DNA of 64,000 bases, from the NCBI RefSeq assembly GCF_020179605.1, contig NZ_JAINZO010000001.1:930001-994000 (forward strand). Reading direction: 5' to 3'. The notes beneath the pieces were generated by a model. It did not search any database, was not told where the DNA came from, and was given only the letters and a program-made list of their open reading frames with translations. Position 1 is the stretch's first letter, and each line of letters begins with the position of its first letter. A program made the position numbers and the translations under genes. Positions 50,227 to 60,302 of this stretch are shown here, one piece after another. The DNA comes from Geomonas agri. Lineage in GTDB: Bacteria; Desulfobacterota; Desulfuromonadia; Geobacterales; Geobacteraceae.

Positions 50227-53200
50227 ATGCTTGAGAAAACAGTCGCATTCATGCTGAAGCAGAAGGGGATGGTCATCTTCCTTGCGCTGGCGATCGTCGT
50301 CTTCGGCTTCTATTCCTATCAGAAACTCCCCATCGATGCGTTCCCCGATGTCACCAACATCCAGGTCGAGGTGGTGAGCCACGCCGACGGCCTCTCCGCA
50401 GTCGAGATCGAGCGCAACGTTACCTATCCCATCGAGATGGCGATGCGTGGGCTCCCCGATATCGAGCAGCTACGTTCGGTGACCAAGTTCGGCCTTTCCA
50501 TCGTGACGGTCGTGTTCAAGGACAACGTGGATATTTACTTCGCCAGGCAGCTGGTCTTCGAGCGCTTGGCCGAGGCGCGCGAGCAGGTCCCCAAAGGGGT
50601 CGAGGTTACCATGGGGCCGATCGGCACCGCCATGGGGGAGATTTACCAGTACACCTTGGAAGGGAAGGTGCCCCAGGAACCGGACGCAAAGCGGGCCTAC
50701 CTGACCAACCTGCGCACCGTCCAGGAGTGGGTGGTGACCCCGCAGTTGAAGAGCGTCCCGGGCGTCAACGAGATCAACTCTTTCGGCGGCTACTTCAAGC
50801 AGTACCAGGTTGAGGTGTCCCCGGAGAAGCTGCTCAAATACCGCGTCACCGTGGCGGACGTGCACGACGCCATCGGCAGCAACAACAGCAACGTCGGCGG
50901 CAACGTGCTGGAGCGCGGCTCCGACCAGTACATCGTACGCGGCGTAGGGCTGATCCAGAGCACCGGCGACATCGAGAATATCGTCCTGAAATCCCAGGGG
51001 GGCACGCCGGTCTACCTGCGCGACGTGGCCCAGGTCAAGATCGGCGAGGCGGTACGCATGGGCGCCGCCGTCAAGGACGCCTCGGGCGAGGCGGTAGGGG
51101 GCATCGTGATGATGCTGCGCGGCGAGAATAGCCGCGATGTCGTCAAACGGGTGGCCGCGAAGGTGAAGGAGATCAACGAGAGCAACATGTTGCCCGAAGG
51201 CGTGAAGCTCGTGCCGTACTACGACCGCAGCGACATCGTCAAGGCGAGCGTGGGGACGGTGAACAAGGCGCTCGTCGAAGGCGCACTACTGGTCCTGGTG
51301 GTGCTCTACCTGCTGCTGAACAGTATCCGCGGCAGTATCGTGGTGCTCCTGGCGCTCCCCTTGTCCCTCCTGGCCACCTTCATCGTCATGAAGCTTACCG
51401 GCATCACCGCCAACCTCATGTCCCTGGGCGGTCTCGCCATCTCCATCGGCATGATCATCGACACCACCATCATCCAGGTGGAGAACGTGCAGCGCCACCT
51501 GAGTGAGGCGGGCGAGCGAGAGCCGAAACTGAAGACGGTGCTGAAGGCCGTGATGGAGGTGCGTAAGCCAAGCATCTTCGGGGAGTTGATCATCGCGCTC
51601 ACCTTCATCCCCATCCTGACTCTGGAGGGGATCGAAGGGAAGATGTTCGGCCCCCTGGCCATCACCGTCGCCATCGCGCTGTTGGCGTCGCTGCTTCTCT
51701 CCATCTTCATAATCCCCGTGCTCTGCAGCATCATCCTGAAACCCCAGCCCGAGAAGGAGAGCCGCATCATGGCATGGGCTAAGGAACAGTACCTGCCGCT
51801 GCTGGAGTACGCGCTCAACCGCAGGAAGGTGGTGCTCGGCATCGCGGGGGGGCTGCTGGTCTTCTCGCTGTTCCTGGTCACCAGGCTCGGCACCGAATTC
51901 ATGCCCATCATGGACGAGGGCTCCTTCGACATGGATATCGCCATGCTCCCCGGTGTCTCGCTGGCCAAGGCGCTGGAGGTGAACCAGCAGGCGACGGCGA
52001 AGCTGATGAAGTTCGACGAGTTGGATGTGGTGGTTGGGCGCATCGGCCAGACCGGCGTTGCCCTCGACACCCGCGGGCCCGACAAGACCGGTTACGTCGG
52101 CGTGTTCAAGCCCAAGGAGCAGTGGAAACGCGACATCTCCAAGGAGGAACTGACCAACGAGATGAGGGAGGCGCTGGAGACCATCCCCGGTATCAGCTTC
52201 GGCTTCAGCCAGCCGATCCAGTGCCGCATCGACGAACTGGTGGCCGGGACGAGAGCCCAGCTGATCGTGAAGCTGTTCGGCGACGACCTGGACGTGCTGC
52301 GCGACAAGTCGGCCCAGATCGCCAAGGTCCTCTCCACCGTGCGCGGGGGGACCGACCTCAACACGGAGAAGGTGTCCGGGCAGCCGTATCTCACCGTTGC
52401 CATCGACCGCGCCAGGATCGCCCGCTACGGGCTCAACATAAGCGACGTGCAGAACGTCATCGAGATCGCCGTGGCCGGCAAGGCCGCTTCCACCTTCTAC
52501 GAGTCCAACCGCAGTTTCGACATCACGGTGCGCCTGCCCGAAGACAAGAGGAACTCGCTTGAAGCGATCCAGAACCTGCTTATCTCCACCAAGTCGGGGA
52601 TGAACATCCCATTGGAGCAACTCGCCGAGGTGAAGATGGTGGAGGGACCGGTGCAGATCAGCCGCCAGGACGGGGTGAGAAGGATCGGCATCGAGATGAA
52701 CGTGAGCGGCAGGGATATCGGGAGCTTCGTCGCCGAAGCCAAGCAGAAGATCAAGGACCAGGTCAAGCTCCCGTCCGGCTACTACCTCACCTGGGGCGGC
52801 CAATTCGAGAACCAGCAGCGCGCCATGAACAAGCTGATGATCATCGGCCCGGTGGCGGTCGGCCTCATCCTGCTGCTGCTCTACGTCACCTTCCGCTCGA
52901 TCCGGTTGGCCCTGTTGGTGCTTTCGAACCTTCCCTTCGCGCTGATCGGCGGCATCTTCTCGCTGTTCCTGTCAGGCCAGTACCTGTCGGTGCCCGCCTC
53001 CGTGGGCTTCATCGTCCTCTTCGGCGTGGCGGTGCTGAACGGGCTTGTGTTGGTGTCGCGAATCGCGCAGTTGCGCGACGAGGGGCTCGGCCTAGGTGAG
53101 GCCGTGCGTCAGGGGGCGGTGGACCGGTTGCGGCCGGTGCTGATGACTGCATCGATTGCCATCTTCAGCCTCATGCCGATGCTCTTTGCCGGCGGGACCG

Positions 53201-53331
53201 GATCTGAAATTCAGAAACCCTTGGCTACGGTGGTGGTGGGGGGGCTGATTACCTCGACACTGCTTACCCTGCTGATCATTCCGGCGGTGTACGACTGGTT
53301 CGAGAAGAGATTGCCGGAAACAGAAATCTAG
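50227..53331 (+). CDS. czcA: Heavy-metal efflux RND transporter (CzcA/CusA family)
   Basis: 1034 residues, 12 TM helices, full-length HME-RND. Start motif FGFYSYQKLPIDAFPDVTNI is typical of the family. TM4 reads GLAISIGMIIDTTIIQVEN: the second conserved Asp and the Glu are kept but the first Asp of the CzcA DFG motif is replaced. The substrate (zinc/cobalt/cadmium or copper/silver) cannot be set from this. The last gene of the set; a terminator follows about 100 bases later. Confidence 0.93.
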   Translation: MLEKTVAFMLKQKGMVIFLALAIVVFGFYSYQKLPIDAFPDVTNIQVEVVSHADGLSAVEIERNVTYPIEMAMRGLPDIEQLRSVTKFGLSIVTVVFKDNVDIYFARQLVFERLAEAREQVPKGVEVTMGPIGTAMGEIYQYTLEGKVPQEPDAKRAYLTNLRTVQEWVVTPQLKSVPGVNEINSFGGYFKQYQVEVSPEKLLKYRVTVADVHDAIGSNNSNVGGNVLERGSDQYIVRGVGLIQSTGDIENIVLKSQGGTPVYLRDVAQVKIGEAVRMGAAVKDASGEAVGGIVMMLRGENSRDVVKRVAAKVKEINESNMLPEGVKLVPYYDRSDIVKASVGTVNKALVEGALLVLVVLYLLLNSIRGSIVVLLALPLSLLATFIVMKLTGITANLMSLGGLAISIGMIIDTTIIQVENVQRHLSEAGEREPKLKTVLKAVMEVRKPSIFGELIIALTFIPILTLEGIEGKMFGPLAITVAIALLASLLLSIFIIPVLCSIILKPQPEKESRIMAWAKEQYLPLLEYALNRRKVVLGIAGGLLVFSLFLVTRLGTEFMPIMDEGSFDMDIAMLPGVSLAKALEVNQQATAKLMKFDELDVVVGRIGQTGVALDTRGPDKTGYVGVFKPKEQWKRDISKEELTNEMREALETIPGISFGFSQPIQCRIDELVAGTRAQLIVKLFGDDLDVLRDKSAQIAKVLSTVRGGTDLNTEKVSGQPYLTVAIDRARIARYGLNISDVQNVIEIAVAGKAASTFYESNRSFDITVRLPEDKRNSLEAIQNLLISTKSGMNIPLEQLAEVKMVEGPVQISRQDGVRRIGIEMNVSGRDIGSFVAEAKQKIKDQVKLPSGYYLTWGGQFENQQRAMNKLMIIGPVAVGLILLLLYVTFRSIRLALLVLSNLPFALIGGIFSLFLSGQYLSVPASVGFIVLFGVAVLNGLVLVSRIAQLRDEGLGLGEAVRQGAVDRLRPVLMTASIAIFSLMPMLFAGGTGSEIQKPLATVVVGGLITSTLLTLLIIPAVYDWFEKRLPETEI

Positions 53332-53426
53332 CTGGCAGTCGATAAGTTGAAAGATAGAAAGGGGACAGGCACCTGCGGAGCCAGTTCCTGTAGTAGCCGT
53401 ATAAACAAGCTTATTGTCATGTAATT

Positions 53427-53468
53427 GTGCCGTGGACGACTCCTCCTCCGTCCACGGCACCTTTTTTT
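53427..53468 (+). terminator. Terminator after czcA
   Basis: GTGCCGTGGACG / CGTCCACGGCAC, 12-base perfect stem, loop of ten, long T run. Confidence 0.92.
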
Positions 53469-53575
53469 GTGCTCGCCAGATGTAATGATCGGAACTAGGC
53501 CCGCCTCGCGTATACGCTGCCCCTGCTACAAATTCAGCCGCTGTTTTAAAAATGACGACCTCAACGAAACATCCT

Positions 53576-53606
53576 CGGTCCCGCCGTAAAGTGGGGCCGT
53601 TTTTTG
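53576..53606 (+). terminator. Attenuator-like hairpin in the liv leader
   Basis: CGGTCCC / GGGGCCG stem with a run of seven T, 290 bases before livH. It could terminate read-through or attenuate livH. Confidence 0.55.
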
Positions 53607-53755
53607 CCTTAATCAAAAGTTTAACGTTGCGAAACAGATTCAGCTGTTGTAAAGTGTCGCGCGGTCGAGGGTCAGGCCACTCATTAGAACCTCGGCTCTT
53701 GTTTTATTTTCGGCTTCGATTCCTTTTTACGAGAAGTAGCGCGTTTACCAATAGC

Positions 53756-53785
53756 TTGCTTATTTCCAAGTGCTTATGGTATACA
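53756..53785 (+). promoter_or_regulatory. Promoter candidate of livHMGF
   Basis: TTGCTT and TATACA with 18-base spacing, about 110 bases before the livH start. Confidence 0.4.
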
Positions 53786-53894
53786 TCGTTAGCTATTCCT
53801 CTGTTTTATTTTGAGAAATTTTTAACCTTAGGTTTGCTCCCAGCAGCGGGATGCGGGCTTTTGGTCAGACAAATCCAGTCGGAAGGAAGTCGAC

Positions 53895-54770
<876 letters not shown>

Positions 54771-54775
54771 ATTCG

Positions 54776-55675
54776 ATGGCAGACTTCCTGAACAGCTTGG
54801 TCGGCTCAGTCGACCCGTACATGTTGCAGATCCTCGTCAACGTCGGCATCGCTATCGTGCTGGCGCTGGGGCTTAACGTCATCACCGGCTTGACCGGCCA
54901 GCTCTCTCTTGGGCACGCCGCGTTCATGAGCATCGGCGCCTTCACCAGCGCCATGGTGACCATCAAGACCGGCCTTCCCTTCATCGCCAACCTCGCCGTT
55001 ACCGGCGTGGTCACCGCCATCGTGGCCGCGGCGATCGGCTTCCCGATCCTGAGGCTCACCGGCGACTACCTGGCCATCTGCACCTTGGGCTTTGCGGAGA
55101 TCGTCAAGGTCTTCTTCCTGAACTTCGAGCCTACCAACAAGGCGCTCGGCCTTACCGTGCCGCCGGCCAAGACCTCTATCCCGATGCCGATCTACGTCTG
55201 GGTGGTCGCCATCTTCGCTATCATCCTGGTCACCTTCGTGCAGAGCTCCCGTTTCGGGCGCGCGCTGAAGGCGATTCGCGAGGACGAGATCGCGGCCGAC
55301 GCCATGGGTATTAACACGGCGCGCTACAAGATCCAGGCCTTCGCGCTGGGCTCCTTCATGGCAGGTATCGGTGGTGGTCTCTATGCCCACTTCCTGAGCT
55401 ACATCAATCCCTCCGACTTTGGCTTCCTGAAATCGGTCGACATCCTGGCCATGGTGGTTCTGGGTGGCTTGGGCAGCGTCCCCGGCGCCGTGATCGGTTC
55501 CTCGGTGCTCGCCTCGGCTCCGGAGTTCCTGCGCTTCATGTCCCAGTACCGCATGCTGGTGTACGGCGCGTTGCTGGTGTTCCTGATGGTGTTCCGCCCC
55601 AACGGGCTCCTTGGTGGCGTCAACGTCACCGAACTGCTGCTGCGCGCGGTGGGCAGGAAGCCGGCTGGGAAGTAA
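54776..55675 (+). CDS. livM: Branched-chain amino-acid ABC permease LivM
   Basis: 299 residues, about ten TM helices. It starts five bases after livH and carries the LivM-type segments GLTGQLSLGHAAFMSIGAF and GRALKAIREDEIAADAMG. Partner of LivH in the membrane. Confidence 0.96.
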   Translation: MADFLNSLVGSVDPYMLQILVNVGIAIVLALGLNVITGLTGQLSLGHAAFMSIGAFTSAMVTIKTGLPFIANLAVTGVVTAIVAAAIGFPILRLTGDYLAICTLGFAEIVKVFFLNFEPTNKALGLTVPPAKTSIPMPIYVWVVAIFAIILVTFVQSSRFGRALKAIREDEIAADAMGINTARYKIQAFALGSFMAGIGGGLYAHFLSYINPSDFGFLKSVDILAMVVLGGLGSVPGAVIGSSVLASAPEFLRFMSQYRMLVYGALLVFLMVFRPNGLLGGVNVTELLLRAVGRKPAGK

Positions 55676-55709
55676 CTTACTCCAATAACTCACGAAACGA
55701 GAGTAACGC

Positions 55710-56483
55710 ATGTCCATTCTGAAACTCGATAACGTCACCATCCGCTTCGGCGGTCTGGTCGCCGTAGACAAGGTAAACCTCGAGGTCGAGAAGGGGAGCA
55801 TCATGGCCCTGATCGGGCCCAACGGTGCCGGCAAGAGCACCATGTTCAACCTGATCACCGGCATCTACACCCCGACCGAGGGGCAGATCTCCTTCATGGG
55901 TGAAAGCATCTCCGGCAAACCCGCTTTTAAAATTGCGGGTTCCGGCATCGGCAGGACCTTCCAGAACATCAGGCTCTTCACCCAGTTGACCGTGCTGGAG
56001 AACGTCCTGATCGGCGCCCATACCCAGGGGTCTTTCGACCTGACCGGTGCGGCCCTCAAGTTCCTCCCGTGGGTCCGTCGCGAGGAGAACGAGCTCAAGG
56101 AACTGGCCATGTCCTGCCTGAAGCAGGTGGACCTGACCCACAAGGCGTACGAACTGGCGGGGAACCTTCCCTACGGTGAGCAGCGTCGCCTCGAGATCGC
56201 CCGCGCCCTGGCCATCAAGCCGCAGATCATCCTCCTGGACGAGCCGGCTGCCGGCATGAACCCGCAGGAGAAGCAGGTCCTGGCCGAGATGGTCAAGGCG
56301 ATCAGCGCCACCGGCGTCACGGTGTTCCTGGTCGAGCACGACATGAAGTTCGTCATGGGTATTTCGCACCGCATCGCCGTCCTCGACTACGGGGTCAAGA
56401 TCGCCGAGGGCACTCCCGAGGAGATCAGGAAGAACCCGAAGGTCATCGAGGCATACCTCGGCAAAGGAGCAGCGGATGCTTAA
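55710..56483 (+). CDS. livG: Branched-chain amino-acid ABC ATPase LivG
   Basis: 257 residues. Walker A GPNGAGKST, family-typical GRTFQNIRLF, signature segment LPYGEQRRLEIARAL and Walker B IILLDEPAAGMNPQE. The end overlaps livF by 8 bases. Confidence 0.96.
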   Translation: MSILKLDNVTIRFGGLVAVDKVNLEVEKGSIMALIGPNGAGKSTMFNLITGIYTPTEGQISFMGESISGKPAFKIAGSGIGRTFQNIRLFTQLTVLENVLIGAHTQGSFDLTGAALKFLPWVRREENELKELAMSCLKQVDLTHKAYELAGNLPYGEQRRLEIARALAIKPQIILLDEPAAGMNPQEKQVLAEMVKAISATGVTVFLVEHDMKFVMGISHRIAVLDYGVKIAEGTPEEIRKNPKVIEAYLGKGAADA

Positions 56484-57177
56484 GGTAGAGAATGTCAGCG
56501 TGAACTACGGCGCCATCAAGGCGCTGCAAAACGTTTCCTTCCAGATCAATCAGGGTGAGATCGTGGCGCTGATCGGTGCCAACGGTGCCGGCAAGACCAC
56601 CATCCTGAACACCATCTCCAACATCGTCCCGTCCGTCGGCGGCAAGATCACCTACCTCGACAAGGAGATCACCAAGCTTCCGCCGCACGAGATCGTCAAG
56701 CTGGGCATCTCCCAGGTTCCCGAGGGGCGTCGCGTCTTCGCCAAGATGAGCGTGCTCGAGAACCTCGAGATGGGCGCCTACACGAGGAGCGACAACGAGG
56801 TCGCCTCCGACATGGAGAAGATCTTCCAGCGCTTCCCGCGTCTGAACGAGCGTAAGAAGCAGCCAGCCAAGACACTTTCCGGCGGCGAGCAGCAGATGCT
56901 GGCCATGGGCCGGGCGCTCATGTCCCGCCCGAAACTCCTCCTTCTGGACGAGCCCTCCATGGGTCTCGCCCCGATGCTGGTCGAGCAGATCTTCCAGATC
57001 ATCCAGGAGATCAACGCCAGCGGCACCACCATCCTCCTGGTCGAGCAGAACGCCAACATGGCGCTCTCCATCGCCCACCGCGCCTACGTCCTCGAGACCG
57101 GCGAGGTGGTGCTGTCGGGCGATGCGAAGGAACTCGCCTCGAACCCCGAAGTGAGAAAGGCTTACCTGGGAGAGTAG
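56476..57177 (+). CDS. livF: Branched-chain amino-acid ABC ATPase LivF
   Basis: 233 residues. Walker A GANGAGKTT, signature LSGGEQQMLAMGRAL, Walker B LLLLDEPSMGLAP. Overlaps livG at its start; a DMT exporter gene starts two bases after its stop. Confidence 0.96.
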   Translation: MLKVENVSVNYGAIKALQNVSFQINQGEIVALIGANGAGKTTILNTISNIVPSVGGKITYLDKEITKLPPHEIVKLGISQVPEGRRVFAKMSVLENLEMGAYTRSDNEVASDMEKIFQRFPRLNERKKQPAKTLSGGEQQMLAMGRALMSRPKLLLLDEPSMGLAPMLVEQIFQIIQEINASGTTILLVEQNANMALSIAHRAYVLETGEVVLSGDAKELASNPEVRKAYLGE

Positions 57178-57178
57178 G

Positions 57179-58099
57179 GTGTCTGACACCACAACCAAAC
57201 CTTGGATCAACCCCTACCTGGCCATCCTGGTAGGGGTTTTTGCTGTCTCCTTCTCCTCCATCCTGGTGAGGGTCTGCACGGCTCCCCCCCTGGTGATAGC
57301 GGCCTACCGGCTCATCTTCACCTTCTGCTTCCTCGCGCCCTTCACGCTTTGGGGCGGCGCTCCTGCACTGCGCGGTATGACGGCGCGCCAGGTCGGCCTC
57401 TCCGCCGCCAGTGGCGTCTTTCTCGCGCTGCACTTCGTCACCTGGTTCATCTCGCTCAAGTACACCTCTATCGCCAGTTCCGTGGTGCTGGTCACCACTC
57501 AGCCGCTCTTTGTCGTGCTCGGTTCCTGGATCTTCTTCAAGGAGCGGGTGCCGCGCAAGGCGCTCTATGGATGCTTCCTCGCTTTCGTAGGAAGTGTCGT
57601 TATTGGTGCCACCGACTTCCAGGTGGGGGAGAAGGCTTTCATCGGCGACCTGCTGGCGCTTTTCGCGGCAGTCATGGTGTCCGGCTACCTGTTGATTGGC
57701 AGGAGACTGCGCCACGGCCTGCCGCTTACCGGCTATACCTTTGTCACCTACGGCGCCAGTGCCGTTACCCTAAGCGCCGCGGCTGCCGTCGGCGGTGTGC
57801 CGTTCTACCCGTACCCCGGGCAGGACTGGCTCATCTTTGTTGCACTGGCGCTGGTCTGCACCATCCTCGGGCACACCGTCTTCAATTGGGTGCTGCGCTA
57901 CGTGCAGGCGTCCGTGGTTTCGGTGAGCATCCTGGGGGAGCCCTTGGGCGCCATCCTGTGGGCAGCGGTGTTCCTCGGCGAGAACCCGACCCTGCGCCAG
58001 ACGATAGGTGGAACGATCATCTTCGCCGGGCTGTTCCTTTTCACGAGGGTGACAGCACAAGCTACAAACTTAAAACCTTTAGCCACGGAGAAAATCTGA
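57179..58099 (+). CDS. DMT-superfamily transporter (EamA family)
   Basis: 306 residues, ten TM helices in two EamA repeats (FSSILVRVCTAPPLVIAAYR and the later ILGEPLGAILWAAVFLGENP). GTG start at 57179, with GGGAG inside the end of livF, so it is translationally coupled to the liv operon. A metabolite or amino-acid exporter; substrate unknown. Confidence 0.86.
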   Translation: MSDTTTKPWINPYLAILVGVFAVSFSSILVRVCTAPPLVIAAYRLIFTFCFLAPFTLWGGAPALRGMTARQVGLSAASGVFLALHFVTWFISLKYTSIASSVVLVTTQPLFVVLGSWIFFKERVPRKALYGCFLAFVGSVVIGATDFQVGEKAFIGDLLALFAAVMVSGYLLIGRRLRHGLPLTGYTFVTYGASAVTLSAAAAVGGVPFYPYPGQDWLIFVALALVCTILGHTVFNWVLRYVQASVVSVSILGEPLGAILWAAVFLGENPTLRQTIGGTIIFAGLFLFTRVTAQATNLKPLATEKI

Positions 58100-58226
58100 G
58101 GACATCCGAGAGAAGCAAAACCTTTTAAGATTGCTCCAAACTTCTCAAATTTCTCGAACCTTCGCGCTGAGAGCGCTACGGCCCGCAAGCCTGGCCAATG
58201 GTTTGATTCTGACTTTGGAGGCAGCA

Positions 58227-58709
58227 ATGGATTCATTTTTGAGTGGAAGCGCGAAACGGGTACAGGATGCACTGAACAGCTTCGGAATCGACTGCCGGGT
58301 CAAGGAGTTCGGCGAGAGCACCCGCACCGCGGTGGAGGCAGCGAACGCGGTCGGCTGCGAGGTCGGGCAGATCGTCAAGTCGCTGGTGTTCCGCGGCAAG
58401 GAGAGCGGTAAAGCGGTTTTCGTCGTGGCAAGCGGTGCCAACATGGTGAACGAGAAGGTGTTGGCTGCACTGATGGGCGAGAAGATCGAGCGGGCAACGC
58501 CGGACTTCGTGCGCGAGCAGACCGGCTACGCCATCGGCGGGGTTTCCCCGGTGGGACATCCGGCACCGCTCACCACCTTCATCGACGAGGACCTGCTCGG
58601 CTACCAGGAAGTATGGGCTGCCGCCGGCACACCTAACGCGGTCTTCGCGTTGACTCCGGAACAGCTCTGCCACATCACCGCAGGGCAGGTCGCCGCCATT
58701 AAAAAGTAG
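58227..58709 (+). CDS. YbaK/EbsC (ProX-like) aminoacyl-tRNA deacylase family protein
   Basis: 160 residues, single YbaK domain. Conserved segments: the K of GQIVKSLVFR, VVASGANMVNEKVLAAL, and GYAIGGVSPVGHPAPL. Such enzymes hydrolyse mischarged aminoacyl-tRNAs (Cys-tRNA-Pro or Ala-tRNA-Pro). ATG 58227 has GGAGG upstream. A weak hairpin follows (58719-58734). Confidence 0.88.
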   Translation: MDSFLSGSAKRVQDALNSFGIDCRVKEFGESTRTAVEAANAVGCEVGQIVKSLVFRGKESGKAVFVVASGANMVNEKVLAALMGEKIERATPDFVREQTGYAIGGVSPVGHPAPLTTFIDEDLLGYQEVWAAAGTPNAVFALTPEQLCHITAGQVAAIKK

Positions 58710-58718
58710 AGAGCAGTC

Positions 58719-58734
58719 GCGGCAATGCTGCCGC
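58719..58734 (+). terminator. Short hairpin after YbaK gene
   Basis: GCGGCA-ATGC-TGCCGC with a TAATTT tail; weak terminator. Confidence 0.35.
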
Positions 58735-58776
58735 TAATTTACCAAGGGAAGTAGAGCAAAGGACACAGGCAACGAC

Positions 58777-60144
58777 ATGCAAAACGTAAAAGTAACCAAG
58801 GCACGGGACAGTTTCACCTCTGGTTTAGGAGTCATCGCTGCGACGCTCGGTTCGGCGGTAGGCTTGGGCAACATCTGGAAATTCCCCGCGCTGACAGGTC
58901 TCAACGGCGGGGCCGCATTCATCATCGTCTACCTGCTCTCGACCCTGATGGCGGGCCTCGTGGTCATGGTCGCCGAGCTCATGCTGGGCCGTCGCTCGAA
59001 GTCGGACGCGCTCACCACCTTCAAGGTGCTGCATCCCAAAAATGAGAGCTGGGCGCTGATCGGTGCGGCGGGCGTTCTTTCAGCTTTCCTGATCCTTGCC
59101 TTCTACACCGAGGTGGCCGGGTGGGTCTTCGCCTACATCTTCAAGGCGGCTTCCGGCAGTATCCTTTCCGCTGACCCGAAGGTCACCTCCGCCGGCTTCG
59201 AGAAGTTGATCACCGACCCGGTGCAGTCCGTATTCTGGCAGTGCCTGGTGCTGGTCTTCGTGGGCGCCATCATCATCGCCGGTGTTTCCAAGGGGATCGA
59301 GAAGACCACCAAGCGCCTCATGCCGGTGCTGTTCCTTATCCTGGTCATGATCGGCGTCAGGAGCCTGATGCTTCCCGGCGCCGCGGCCGGCCTTGAATTC
59401 CTGTTCCGCCCGGACTTCTCCAAGGTGACCGGGGCCGTCGTCCTGACTGCCATGGGACTTGCCTTCTTCAAGCTCTCCGTCGGCATGGGCACCATGATCA
59501 CCTACGGCAGTTACTTCCGTGATGACCAGAACATCCCGATGACCGCGCTGCGCGTCATGCTGGCCGACCTCACCGTCTCCATCCTGGCCGGCATCGCCAT
59601 CTTCCCGGCTGTCTTCACCTACGGCTTCAAGCCGGAAGCCGGGCCGTCGCTGCTCTTCATCACCATTCCGGCTGTGTTCTCCCAGATGCCGTTCGGCAAC
59701 GTCTTCGTGGTGCTCTTCTTCGTGCTCGGCGCCATCGCCGCCACCGGCGCCATGCTTTCCATCCTCGAAGTTCCGGTTGCCTACCTGCACCAGCGCTTCG
59801 GCATGTCCCGTTTTAAATCCACCGTGCTCACCGTGGTCCTGCTGGCCCTGATTGGTTCCACCGCCGCGCTTTCCAACAGCACCCTGGCCAACTTCAAGTT
59901 GTTCGGCATGACCATGTTTGACCTCTATGACTTCGTGACCTCGAACTTCCTGATGCCGGTGGGCGGCCTGTTCATCTGCCTCTTCGTCGGCTGGGTCTGG
60001 GGCGAGGAGAAGGTGAGGGCGGCATTGTCCAACGACGGGCAGTTGCAAAACGGCGCCATCATCAGTATCTTCTTGTTCCTGGTGAAGTACGTGGCCCCCA
60101 TTACCATTACCGTCATCCTGCTGCGTGGCCTCAAGGTCATCTAG
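58777..60144 (+). CDS. Sodium-dependent transporter (NSS/SNF family)
   Basis: 455 residues with about eleven TM helices. The NSS sodium/substrate signature is at the start (FTSGLGVIAATLGSAVGLGN, then IWKFPALTGLNGGAAF). It imports an amino acid or other small molecule with sodium. It lies near livHMGF and the regulator-putA pair, so an amino-acid substrate is plausible but not shown. Confidence 0.92.
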   Translation: MQNVKVTKARDSFTSGLGVIAATLGSAVGLGNIWKFPALTGLNGGAAFIIVYLLSTLMAGLVVMVAELMLGRRSKSDALTTFKVLHPKNESWALIGAAGVLSAFLILAFYTEVAGWVFAYIFKAASGSILSADPKVTSAGFEKLITDPVQSVFWQCLVLVFVGAIIIAGVSKGIEKTTKRLMPVLFLILVMIGVRSLMLPGAAAGLEFLFRPDFSKVTGAVVLTAMGLAFFKLSVGMGTMITYGSYFRDDQNIPMTALRVMLADLTVSILAGIAIFPAVFTYGFKPEAGPSLLFITIPAVFSQMPFGNVFVVLFFVLGAIAATGAMLSILEVPVAYLHQRFGMSRFKSTVLTVVLLALIGSTAALSNSTLANFKLFGMTMFDLYDFVTSNFLMPVGGLFICLFVGWVWGEEKVRAALSNDGQLQNGAIISIFLFLVKYVAPITITVILLRGLKVI

Positions 60145-60179
60145 GATCAAGTAGGTCACCCCTCGCCTCTGGTTCTAGT

Positions 60180-60276
60180 TCCCTTCCCTGGAGGGGGAGG
60201 GCTAGGGAGGGGGACGGGTGGCATCTTGCTAGCTTGGGTTTTCCCCCCTCCCAACCTCCCCCCTCCGGGGGGAGGA
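60180..60276. repeat. Intergenic palindromic repeat, type B
   Basis: CCCTTCCCTGGAGGGGGAGG with GCTAGGGAGGGGG, and an inverted partner CCCCCCTCCCAACCTCCCCC; the second half lies just before the RarD-like gene. Confidence 0.7.
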
Positions 60277-60302
60277 GTAGACGGTCCAAGGACATCTGGT
60301 AC

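Larger units (their letters stand above)
53332..53894. other. Long gap between czcA and livH
   Basis: Holds a GGGGACAGGCACC motif near 53361, the czc terminator at 53427, an attenuator-like hairpin at 53576 and a promoter candidate at 53756. No credible coding sequence was seen; an open frame over 53552-54298 is out of phase with livH and not supported. Confidence 0.6.
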
